From the IMG/VR virus record IMGVR_UViG_3300009071_000030, positions 1 to 32,315 of that record: a DNA stretch of 32,315 nt; one strand, given 5' to 3'. This DNA comes from a virus. The notes below the pieces were generated by a model. It did not search any database, had not been told where the DNA came from, and saw only the letters and a list, made by a program, of their open reading frames with translations. The translations under genes were made by a program, and so were the position numbers. Shown here piece by piece: positions 1 through 7,490 of the stretch (positions within the stretch are counted from its first letter, which is position 1; every line of letters starts with the position of its first letter).

Positions 1-264
1 ATTATCAATGCATTAGATACATCGCAGGTTGAGAATGGGCCTGTAATTGTTAATGAAGATAAATTATATGAAGAATTGTTAGTAGCTGGAAGTGGTTTAA
101 GATCAGGTGCAGGTTCTGGTACAGGTTCTGGTACAGGTTCTGGTACAGGTGGTGCTAAAACAGATGTTGCCGATACAAAGGGCGGTACTAAACCAGATGG
201 CACAGGGCCTGCTTCTACAAATAATAACCCGGCAGATTCACCGGATTCACCTTGCGCTAAATAA
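1..264 (+). CDS. C-terminal end of an unidentified protein (5' partial)
   Basis: Frame 1 is open from the first base to a TAA at 262-264, so this is the last 87 residues of a gene that begins outside the window. The visible part starts with an ordinary mixed segment (residues IINALDTSQVENG onward), then a flexible tract with three perfect GSGT repeats, then a low-complexity tail rich in Gly, Asn, Pro and Asp. An internal ATG at 76 exists, but the frame is open and protein-like upstream of it, so I do not take it as the start. The stop lies five bases before the hub gene, so the two are probably co-transcribed. A tail or baseplate assembly protein is likely from position only; I do not recognise a family. 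Confidence 0.7.
   Translation: MINALDTSQVENGPVIVNEDKLYEELLVAGSGLRSGAGSGTGSGTGSGTGGAKTDVADTKGGTKPDGTGPASTNNNPADSPDSPCAK
112..147 (+). repeat. Three perfect 12-bp tandem copies (GSGT linker)
   Basis: The unit GGTTCTGGTACA is repeated three times without mismatch at 112-123, 124-135 and 136-147, encoding GSGT three times. Perfect copies at the DNA level suggest recent slippage expansion of a flexible linker. Confidence 0.9.
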
Positions 265-269
265 TAAAT

Positions 270-2249
270 ATGGAATTAGCAAACAATATATTAGCAGTAG
301 TCGAACCGGCTATTAGACCGACAGAAATAAAAATTGATGCGTTAGCTGAAGAGAAACCAGATGAGGCCGATTACAAGCAAACTTCGGTTATAGCGACACT
401 TCAGCCAATGATTCTTATTAATGGATATCAGTTTAAGCCGGCTGATGTTACTTTATTTGAGCTAAACTTAACTGAAGTAGTGCCTACTTGTAGATTAGTA
501 TTACAAGACAGCGCTGGAAAATTTGGTGTTGCCAGTTATCCTAGAGATGGTGATTTTTTTACTGTATTAATTAATTCCAAAAATCAAGAGACGTTTAAAT
601 CTATTCATATGGATTTTGACATAACTGAATGCAGCGCACCGAAACAGGGTAATGTTCAGGCTGCTACATTTACAATAGAAGGCCACTGTAAAATTCCTAG
701 GCTATTTGCTGAAGATTGTGTTAATTTCGAAAATGGTACTTCATTGGACCATATAGAACAGGTTGCTAGGGATTTAGAACTTGGAATGGCAACAAACATC
801 GATGCCGCAGATGATTCTCAATCTAGAATAATGGCATATACTCCTTATATAGATTTCATACACTCTATTATTAAAAACAGTTACGTTGGCGAGGAATCAT
901 TTCAAAAGTGGTGGATTGATTCATATTATTATCTTAATTATGTCGATGTTAATGCTTTATTTAATTCTCCAAATCCCCCGATTTCAGAGTTTGCTGAATC
1001 ATTGGCATCTGCAGCGGAGTCTATGACACCTGATGCTAAGTCAGCTAAAGAAGCCGAGGAAGGTGGTACTGGTAATGACATAGAGGTTCCTTTATTATTA
1101 ACAAACCATATTGCATTTATGGGTAATAACGCGTTTATCGAATCTAATAAGATTATAAACAATGCAAGTACAATTAGCACAATTGCGGGATATGCTAGAG
1201 AAGTTACTATTTATGATAATAATGGTGATAATAAGAAACAAGAATTTAGAATCGAGCCGCTCGGGGGTAATGATTTAAAAGAGTTAGAAGAGCCATTAAG
1301 AGGTAACAGAAATGATGCTAGACATGTTGATCAAGTTAAATATAAATACATTGGTAGGCAAGAAGCTGGTGACGATGGTTTAGGTAATGTTCACCCTAAT
1401 GCAGCGTTTGCGCAATTGCATAATAAACAAAATGAGATGGAGGTTCAGAAAATGAAACTAGAGGTTACATTGAACTCATTTAATCCATCGTTGTATAAAT
1501 ATCAAAAAATACCGGTATTAATGTATCACACTGATGAGAAATCTATTTATCAAAACGAGAGAATCAAAGGAGATAAAAAGGAACTTGGCATGGACAAAGA
1601 TGAGCCATTTGATTTAGGAGCAGATCCGGATATGGATCCAGATAGATTACCTAAACAAGCATTAGATACTTTTTTATCTGGATATTACATAATAGAAGAT
1701 ATAGTTTATACTTATAATAATGAAGGTACTAGACAAGTTGTAACTTTATTAAGGAGAGAATGGCCAACTAGAACTGAAAACCTAATTAATCCACCTGGTT
1801 TAGAAGATGCTACTGATGAAGAAAAGGCTGAAAATATTAAAGAGAATAGTCCAGCTGCAGAACCTGCTCCAGAGCCGACTCCAGCAACAACACCTGAACC
1901 GACACCAGAGCCAACGCCTAGTGTTGAATTAGAGTTAGAAATAGGATTTACTAAAACCACATCTGAACAAGATATTCAGGCTACATTTGGTAATAGCACA
2001 TATGGTGTATTTGAAGGTACTTGGACTGCAAATAAAGAAGTTGCAGCATTTGATTTTTGGGAAGCAGAGATAGATGATACATTAATCGGTCCGTCTTACG
2101 GAATGCGAGTTAAAAAGAATGGAACGTGGGTGTTGGATCTCTCACAAACAGGAGAGTTTGACCCCCAAACATACGATCTTGCTATTACAATACAAGCAGA
2201 AGGTAAAACGTTTACTAATACAACATCGGTTACCATTACTAATAAATAA
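270..2249 (+). CDS. Baseplate hub protein, gp27/gpD-like, with extra C-terminal domain
   Basis: 659 residues. Residues about 40-500 look like a gp27/gpD-type hub: an opening beta-rich domain (LFELNLTEVVPTCRLVLQDS), then a segment typical of hub and late-control proteins (residues 183-230, YTPYIDFIHSII and WWIDSYYYLNYVDVNALF), and a late strand-rich part ending YYIIEDIVYTYNNEGTRQVVTLLRREW. In this family the protein forms the trimeric torus under the tail tube that carries the spike, and the spike gene lies two genes downstream. Residues 529-550 are a Pro/Glu/Thr linker, and 551-659 form a separate beta-rich, Ig-like domain not expected in a minimal hub. The ATG at 270 follows five bases after the previous stop and has only an A-rich leader, no Shine-Dalgarno. 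Hub identity is by pattern recognition; a related baseplate protein is possible. Confidence 0.6.
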   Translation: MELANNILAVVEPAIRPTEIKIDALAEEKPDEADYKQTSVIATLQPMILINGYQFKPADVTLFELNLTEVVPTCRLVLQDSAGKFGVASYPRDGDFFTVLINSKNQETFKSIHMDFDITECSAPKQGNVQAATFTIEGHCKIPRLFAEDCVNFENGTSLDHIEQVARDLELGMATNIDAADDSQSRIMAYTPYIDFIHSIIKNSYVGEESFQKWWIDSYYYLNYVDVNALFNSPNPPISEFAESLASAAESMTPDAKSAKEAEEGGTGNDIEVPLLLTNHIAFMGNNAFIESNKIINNASTISTIAGYAREVTIYDNNGDNKKQEFRIEPLGGNDLKELEEPLRGNRNDARHVDQVKYKYIGRQEAGDDGLGNVHPNAAFAQLHNKQNEMEVQKMKLEVTLNSFNPSLYKYQKIPVLMYHTDEKSIYQNERIKGDKKELGMDKDEPFDLGADPDMDPDRLPKQALDTFLSGYYIIEDIVYTYNNEGTRQVVTLLRREWPTRTENLINPPGLEDATDEEKAENIKENSPAAEPAPEPTPATTPEPTPEPTPSVELELEIGFTKTTSEQDIQATFGNSTYGVFEGTWTANKEVAAFDFWEAEIDDTLIGPSYGMRVKKNGTWVLDLSQTGEFDPQTYDLAITIQAEGKTFTNTTSVTITNK

Positions 2250-2276
2250 GGATAATAAAATAAGGATACATAATAT

Positions 2277-3653
2277 ATGGCAGATTTTAAACATATTAAT
2301 GAATTTAGAAAAGGTTCTATTTTAAGAAAGATCAATGAGGATCCGACTTATCTTAGTTTTTTTCTCATGTTTGATACTGTAGATAAGGAGCACTCTCCTT
2401 TGATGTCAGGTCCTGCAAAAGAGTATTTAGAAAAGTTTGTCGATGGTCCAATGGGAACTAACTACGCTGCATATCTTGAAAACTTTAAAAAGGTTTTGAT
2501 GAAGATTAATACTGAAATGCCCTGGTTTTGGCAAAAGGTTAGTGGTCTAGAATTAACACAAACATACGGTAAAATGGATGAGCCTTGGAGAGGTTCTGAA
2601 AAACCTAAAATCGATATTGAGTGTTTAGAAGAGAATATTGAATTAACTGCAATTGGCCTAATGTCTTTGTATAAAAAGGCGTGTTATGATTATGAAAGAT
2701 ATATTGAAGTACTACCTAAAAACCTAAGACGTTTTAGGGTTTGGATAGTAATGTCAGAAGTTAGAACATTTCAACAAGATACTGGTGCCAGGGATTTAGA
2801 TTTATATGGATCACCAATGTCTCAGAATAAAGAAGGTAAATCTGTAAATATAATTCCTAGAGCTAAAGGTTCTGAAACTAATATTGATAGAAATGGTAGA
2901 AAATTTGATGTTGGATTAGTTAGTCAATTTACTGCAGATGCCAGACCTTATTTAATGTTTGAATTAGGTCATTGTGAATGGCAACAAGATTCAATTGCAG
3001 ACATGTTTGCAGATGCATCTAAGATGCCTGAATTAAAGAGACCTAAATTAAGTTTTACATGGGAAACTGCATTATTAACTAATCAAAAATTCGGAGAAAA
3101 TATATCGTTAGTTGATGATAAAGATCTTATACCCGGGGCAAAACCCGGAGATGGTTTATATCCAGAGTCTCCATTTAATCCACTGGCAAATGCACAGAAT
3201 GCAATTAGTGATAAGGTAAATGGTATCGCCGGTTCGCTGGTAAATAGATTTAATAATTTAAAAAATAGTTTGCCTGGTTTTGGTAAAAATCCAATGGGTG
3301 CTGTTTATCCTGAAAGATTAACGGGGGCGGCAGCTAGTTTGGCGAATGCTGGTATGGATAAAGTAAAGGCGCTAATTTTAGATAATGTACATGGCGCTAG
3401 TGGTGCATTAGGAACACTCAGTGATATTAATACCGCACTTGAAGCTGGTAGTATTAATGGTGTTATAAATTTAGCTAGACAGTTTACACAAAGTAAATCT
3501 AATAAACCTAAAAAGGGTAATATTACTCCTAATAACATGTACGACAGTCCTGCTGTTGATAGTAGCCCAGACGGAAACTTAGGCGAAAGAGTTTATACAC
3601 CAGGTGTTGACAGTAGTGCAGATAATTCACTTAACGAAAATGTATACGAATAA
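2277..3653 (+). CDS. Tube-fold baseplate protein, probable tail-tube initiator (gp54/gp48-like)
   Basis: 458 residues. The segment around residues 75-165 (PWFWQKVSGLE, then KIDIECLEENIELTAIGLMSLYKKA and LPKNLRRFRVWIVMSEVR) has the features of a tail-tube-like fold: an aromatic 'W-x-V-x-G-L' strand, a Glu-rich helix or strand, then 'LP-NLR-F-hydrophobic' strands. In contractile phages such proteins cap the hub and nucleate the tube. The position between hub and spike genes agrees. Residues from about 285 onward are Gly/Asn/Ala-rich and probably flexible; the last 34 residues are two 17-residue repeats. The stop TAA overlaps the next ATG (TAATG), suggesting translational coupling. The start at 2277 has an AAGGA 10 or more bases upstream, too far for a normal Shine-Dalgarno. 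The choice between gp48-like and gp54-like cannot be made by eye. Confidence 0.5.
   Translation: MADFKHINEFRKGSILRKINEDPTYLSFFLMFDTVDKEHSPLMSGPAKEYLEKFVDGPMGTNYAAYLENFKKVLMKINTEMPWFWQKVSGLELTQTYGKMDEPWRGSEKPKIDIECLEENIELTAIGLMSLYKKACYDYERYIEVLPKNLRRFRVWIVMSEVRTFQQDTGARDLDLYGSPMSQNKEGKSVNIIPRAKGSETNIDRNGRKFDVGLVSQFTADARPYLMFELGHCEWQQDSIADMFADASKMPELKRPKLSFTWETALLTNQKFGENISLVDDKDLIPGAKPGDGLYPESPFNPLANAQNAISDKVNGIAGSLVNRFNNLKNSLPGFGKNPMGAVYPERLTGAAASLANAGMDKVKALILDNVHGASGALGTLSDINTALEAGSINGVINLARQFTQSKSNKPKKGNITPNNMYDSPAVDSSPDGNLGERVYTPGVDSSADNSLNENVYE
3549..3650 (+). repeat. Two 51-bp tandem units at the end of the tube-initiator gene
   Basis: Residues 425-441 (PAVDSSPDGNLGERVYT) and 442-458 (PGVDSSADNSLNENVYE) are in-register 17-residue repeats, 3549-3599 and 3600-3650, running exactly to the stop codon. 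The DNA has diverged, so the duplication is not recent. Confidence 0.75.
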
Positions 3654-4366
3654 TGGCTGATGAACTTTTTAAAGATAATTTAAGGGATCAACACTGGCTT
3701 GGGGAAGTTGTAGTTAACGAAGATCCTCTTTTAAACGGAAGATGTAGGGTTAAAGTTTATGGTAAATTTGATAAACTAACTGATGATGCAATTCCGTGGG
3801 CAACCCCTATGAATAGGGATCAAGTTGGTGCACATGCAGTACCTAGAGTTGGTGATATTGTTGCAGTTCGTTTTGACAACGGTAACATCTACCACCCTGA
3901 ATACTGGTTTCAAATAGATCAAAATACAGATCTTAAGTCAGATATTTTAGAAACTTCTGATGCACCACATGATGTTATATCGCTAGTATATGATGCTGTG
4001 CGCAACGTAAGGATCTATCATTCTCCTGAAGATGGTTTAGTTATCACAAGAGGTAGCGGTGCCAAAGAGCGCCCAATCATTCAAATGGACGAAGAGGGAT
4101 TTATAAAAATCAGTACAGATGCTAAAATGTTCTTAGACTGTGGTGATATATTCGTTTCAAATACGGGCGAGCCGGGAGCAGATGAAACAGAACCAGCAGT
4201 GAGGGGTCAATCTCTACAGGATTGGTTACAAATGTGGTTAGACGATTATAATGCACATATACATCCAACTGGCGTGGGTCCTTCTGGACCCCCAATGCCA
4301 CCAACTCCAATAACAGTAGGAAAATTATCGAGCACTCATATTAACTATCAACAAAAAGGTAAATAA
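3653..4366 (+). CDS. Baseplate central spike, gp5/gpV OB-fold type, no lysozyme domain
   Basis: 237 residues. Residues about 12-90 form a Phage_base_V/gp5 N-terminal OB-fold: WLGEVVVNEDPLLNGRCRV, then IPWATPMN, then GAHAVPRVGDIVAVRF, all hallmarks of the family. A beta-rich middle (residues 115-180, VRIYHSPEDGLVITRG, IQMDEEGFIKIST) resembles the start of a spike beta-prism. The C-terminal part carries HIHPTGVGPSGPPMPP, a pattern common near the end of gpV-type spikes and tip proteins. The protein pierces the outer membrane beneath the hub. T4 gp5 has an internal lysozyme domain; at 237 residues there is no room for one here and no catalytic E-D-T pattern is visible, so peptidoglycan cleavage must be supplied elsewhere. 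It starts in TAATG overlap with the upstream gene. Confidence 0.85.
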   Translation: MADELFKDNLRDQHWLGEVVVNEDPLLNGRCRVKVYGKFDKLTDDAIPWATPMNRDQVGAHAVPRVGDIVAVRFDNGNIYHPEYWFQIDQNTDLKSDILETSDAPHDVISLVYDAVRNVRIYHSPEDGLVITRGSGAKERPIIQMDEEGFIKISTDAKMFLDCGDIFVSNTGEPGADETEPAVRGQSLQDWLQMWLDDYNAHIHPTGVGPSGPPMPPTPITVGKLSSTHINYQQKGK

Positions 4367-4368
4367 TT

Positions 4369-6093
4369 ATGCCCGCACTTTGGCCATCATTTATACCAGC
4401 ATTAGCGTCCGATATATCGGGGCAGTCGTTTACTAAACCGGGTGGCGGTATGGTATCTTATGATCTGCCAAAAGTTGGCAAGGATCAAGTGCCTATTTTC
4501 CCCCCATCTTCAGAATTAATAGAATCTATTAAACCCGGAAATCCAGTTAATGCTAACTTGACGACTGATCCGACATCGATGATTAATGCTATTAATTTAA
4601 ACCCATTAAGTGGTCGATATGATTTTGGTGTAAGAGTAGCAGAAAGATATCTAGAGGCAATAAAGGGATTAGCAATGACACCATTTGGTGCAACACATAC
4701 TAATAATCCAGCGGCAGAGTTTCTTTTAAAACAGGGTTATGGCTTGGTGTTTGAAAGAATATTAAGAGAGGGCGATATTCCTTTATTAGACCAGAAAGAT
4801 AAAGACGGTAATATAATTGAAATGGGCAAAGAGTCTCATCCAGCATATACCGATTTTTGTCCAGAACCCATTGAAGAGCCAGATCCAATCGAAGAAGAAA
4901 AGAAACAACAAAAGAAATTTAATAAATTTGTTGAAGATTACAAACAGAGTTTAAACTTATATAAGTTTAGATTTTTTGAGTTTGAATGTTTAGACGGTTC
5001 AGAAACTGTATCAGATTTGGCCAAGTCATTTGCAAATAGATTATTACAGCAATATCACAATTTGTCCAGTCAAGAAGCAAAAGACAAATATAAATTATGG
5101 GCCACCAGTTTAGGTAAATCAAAGTACAATAATCTTACTGAAATACAGCGAGCGGTTGGAGGTACTTATTTTGTCGGTAGATTTCCATACGTTAATGTGA
5201 GTGAAAAAGCTAGAACAGATATAGAGGGCGCAGGATATGATTGGCAAGCCCTGGTTGATGGTGTAAGTTCGGCGTTTGAAGCCGGTTTAGACAATTTTAA
5301 AATGTCAGACTGTCCACTCTCTGAATACAAAATACAGGTTTCTTTTGACAGGGAACATAATTTGCCAGATTATCCAAGCAAAAGACCTAAAATTTTAACG
5401 GACCATGTAGTTGCTCTTTTTTCATATGACAACGGATCTGAAATGAGTTTTAAATACGGTGTATCCGACGATACTAAAGTGATTTGGTGGAAAAAAGACA
5501 ACACATATGTAACGGCACAATATGAAAAATTAGAGTACGATATACATTGGGCAAAAATTCCCGGAGCCATTAAAAATGTTAAGTCAGCTGATGATATTAT
5601 TAATATAAGCCCAAACGCCGGCGGTACTATTTTTAAGTTTCAAAGACAACAGGTTATTGATGCTAAAAAAGCAGCTGACGAATGTGACACGGCAGAGGAG
5701 GATGTTGATATAAATTTTAGTTGGCCAGGTGGAGATCCATATGAAGAAATGGCTGAAATAACTATTGCGTATTGGTATGCATGTTTAGTTAAACCATTTG
5801 CTCCATCACCATCTGCTTTGCCAGCTTTAATTCCCCCACCATTAACTGGTATTTATATACCGATTTATTATGGTGGTAAAAAGAGACTAGCTAAAAATCT
5901 TAGAAGAGCTTGGAATACTGGTAAAACATTTAGTGTATTGCCAGCACCTCAACCACCAGCACTTGCGGTTTCTACAGCAGTTGCCGCGGTATATGCTCTA
6001 CACTTGTTAGAATTTAAATTACTCTATTTAGGAGGTATACCAACACCAGTAGGTCCCGTGCCGATGGTAGGTTTTGTACCGGTAGTCTTCTAA
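4369..6093 (+). CDS. Unidentified virion-operon protein with Pro-rich hydrophobic C-terminus
   Basis: 574 residues; I do not recognise a family. It starts two bases after the spike stop, so it is probably co-translated with the baseplate genes. Visible parts: a Gly/Pro-rich N-terminus (residues 1-60); a charged, probably helical stretch around 160-210 (EPIEEEKKQQKKFNKFVEDYK) leading into FRFFEFECLDG; a mixed alpha/beta middle; and from about residue 480 an unusual tail rich in Pro and hydrophobic residues (FAPSPSALPALIPPPLTGIY, later ALAVSTAVAAVYALHLLEF and a final GPVPMVGFVPVVF). The Ala-rich stretch could be a membrane-inserting or buried helix. Its place next to the spike makes a baseplate or infection role likely, but this is inference from position. 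Confidence 0.8.
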   Translation: MPALWPSFIPALASDISGQSFTKPGGGMVSYDLPKVGKDQVPIFPPSSELIESIKPGNPVNANLTTDPTSMINAINLNPLSGRYDFGVRVAERYLEAIKGLAMTPFGATHTNNPAAEFLLKQGYGLVFERILREGDIPLLDQKDKDGNIIEMGKESHPAYTDFCPEPIEEPDPIEEEKKQQKKFNKFVEDYKQSLNLYKFRFFEFECLDGSETVSDLAKSFANRLLQQYHNLSSQEAKDKYKLWATSLGKSKYNNLTEIQRAVGGTYFVGRFPYVNVSEKARTDIEGAGYDWQALVDGVSSAFEAGLDNFKMSDCPLSEYKIQVSFDREHNLPDYPSKRPKILTDHVVALFSYDNGSEMSFKYGVSDDTKVIWWKKDNTYVTAQYEKLEYDIHWAKIPGAIKNVKSADDIINISPNAGGTIFKFQRQQVIDAKKAADECDTAEEDVDINFSWPGGDPYEEMAEITIAYWYACLVKPFAPSPSALPALIPPPLTGIYIPIYYGGKKRLAKNLRRAWNTGKTFSVLPAPQPPALAVSTAVAAVYALHLLEFKLLYLGGIPTPVGPVPMVGFVPVVF

Positions 6094-6102
6094 AAATAAA
6101 TA

Positions 6103-6113
6103 GATATATAATA
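6103..6113 (+). promoter_or_regulatory. Candidate late-promoter motif before the S1-like gene
   Basis: The sequence GATATATAATA lies in the 45-base gap upstream of the S1-like gene, 25 bases before its ATG. The identical 11-mer is found before the giant gene (21177-21187) and a near match before the amidoligase gene (7456-7465). These are the three widest gaps in the window. T4-like late promoters are short AT-rich -10-type elements (TATAAATA), so this could be the equivalent here. In AT-rich DNA chance matches occur, so it remains a candidate. Confidence 0.4.
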
Positions 6114-6138
6114 TGTTACACCTTTAATATAAAAATAA

Positions 6139-7434
6139 ATGAACAACGAAAAAAACAAAAGGATCAGAATTGGCGAAACTAAAGTCAATACTGTAGAAGT
6201 TGAAGAACTAGACATCACGGTCGAAAACTTAAAAGATCTTAAATCAGATGATGGTGATATATCGGATGATTATTACGATGAAGAGGGAAACTTCATGTGG
6301 GATGCTTATGAAGCTAGTTGCCCATCAAAAACCAAAAAACATAACCCACATATTAAAACCATGAATGGCGATAAGGTCTTTTCTAGAGAATCATATGCTC
6401 AAGAAATGTACGACATACTTACCGCACACGATGCTGCTTTGGGTAATGTGGTAACTATTGTAGATGTTGGAGAAATTCATACTGGAACGGTTTATGGTAT
6501 TAGCTCAGAGTTTATTAGTGTCGATATTGGTTACAGAGAACTAATATATGTTAAATATGATAAGGAACCTGCTGCGATTCAAGCCTTAAAACCGGGTGAA
6601 GAAACATCAGTTTTAATTACCTCAGCTGATAACAACTCACATGTAGTCGGATCAATTAACGGTGGTATAAAACACAGAGTCTTTATGGATCTTAGAGAAG
6701 CCGTTGAAGTTGGTGGAACCGCATGGGTTGGTAAAGTTACACATATGATTGAGAATGGTGGTTATATGGTAAATATTCAGGGAATTGATTGTTTTATGCC
6801 AGGTTCATTAGCAGGTATTAATAAACTACATGACTTTAGTTCTATTATTGGTACTGAAATCTATGTTGTTCCTGTAAGTTTCTCACCAGATAGAGGTACA
6901 TTGGTAGTTTCTCACAGAAAATATCTACAGGCTTTAATTCCAAACGAGATTGAAAACATAAAAGCAAATCAAGGTGCTGAAATTACAGGTAATGTAACAG
7001 GTACTGCTAAATATGGTATATTTGTTGAATTTAATGGTTGTTTGACTGGTATGATCCATAATAACGACTTAGATGAGGAAACTCTTATTAAATTCAAAGC
7101 TAGACAGATTCAGCCTGGTGATGAAATCACATTTATCGTTAAGGATATTATCAGTGATACTAAGATCACACTTACTCAAAAGGCTAATGCTACTGTTAAT
7201 CCATGGAGTGATATTCAATCTAGATATCAAATTCCTTCAGTAGTTGAAGCTACTGTCAAAACTAAAAAAGACTACGGTTTATTTATTAGTATTGAAGAAG
7301 GAGTGACTGGACTACTACATGTAAGCGAAGTTGGTGAAGAAGTTATGAGCGTATTTAAGAACGGAGATCCAATCACGGTACAAATTACCAGAATTGACGT
7401 TGAGTCAATGAAAGTATTTTTGAAAATGCCTTAA
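6139..7434 (+). CDS. Ribosomal protein S1-like RNA-binding protein with four S1 domains
   Basis: 431 residues. After an acidic N-terminal region (1-95, with DDGDISDDYYDEEGNFMW), four S1-type OB-fold repeats can be read at about 103-175 (GEIHTGTVYGISSEFISVDI), 192-262 (AWVGKVTHMIENGGYMVNI, ending TLVVSHRKY), 279-347 (GAEITGNVTGTAKYGIFVEF, LTGMIHNNDL, KITLTQKA) and 366-431 (VEATVKTKKDYGLFISIEEG, TGLLHVSEV, MKVFLKM). The alternation of 'G-x-V-x-G/Y-G-hydrophobic-F/V' strands is diagnostic. Bacterial bS1 normally has about six repeats and feeds mRNA to the 30S subunit; this shorter version could bind the ribosome or mRNA, or act in another RNA process. It sits between tail genes with its own possible promoter, in a genome segment without Shine-Dalgarno sites. 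Family assignment is firm; the role is inference. Confidence 0.85.
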   Translation: MNNEKNKRIRIGETKVNTVEVEELDITVENLKDLKSDDGDISDDYYDEEGNFMWDAYEASCPSKTKKHNPHIKTMNGDKVFSRESYAQEMYDILTAHDAALGNVVTIVDVGEIHTGTVYGISSEFISVDIGYRELIYVKYDKEPAAIQALKPGEETSVLITSADNNSHVVGSINGGIKHRVFMDLREAVEVGGTAWVGKVTHMIENGGYMVNIQGIDCFMPGSLAGINKLHDFSSIIGTEIYVVPVSFSPDRGTLVVSHRKYLQALIPNEIENIKANQGAEITGNVTGTAKYGIFVEFNGCLTGMIHNNDLDEETLIKFKARQIQPGDEITFIVKDIISDTKITLTQKANATVNPWSDIQSRYQIPSVVEATVKTKKDYGLFISIEEGVTGLLHVSEVGEEVMSVFKNGDPITVQITRIDVESMKVFLKMP

Positions 7435-7455
7435 TAACTATCGCATCGAGAGCGT

Positions 7456-7465
7456 GATATATATT
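7456..7465 (+). promoter_or_regulatory. Candidate late-promoter motif before the amidoligase gene
   Basis: GATATATATT, differing only at its end from the 11-mer at 6103-6113, lies 25 bases before the ATG at 7491, almost the same spacing as at the S1-like gene. The 56-base gap holding it is the largest in the window. Confidence 0.33.
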
Positions 7466-7490
7466 CAAACGATAATATCATAATCTTAAT

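Noticed and set aside
107-316. 69-codon forward frame overlapping the first gene and the hub start
   Set aside because: Its VQVLVQVLVQ text is the shifted reading of the GSGT DNA repeat; frame 1 and the hub frame explain the region.
2262-2266. AAGGA as Shine-Dalgarno for the gene at 2277
   Set aside because: It ends about 10 bases before the ATG, lacks the GGAGG core, and similar A/G runs occur by chance; no other start has one.
7438-7459. Possible terminator between the S1-like and amidoligase genes
   Set aside because: Only a three-base CGC/GCG core with a bulged extension and no T-tract; too weak to call.
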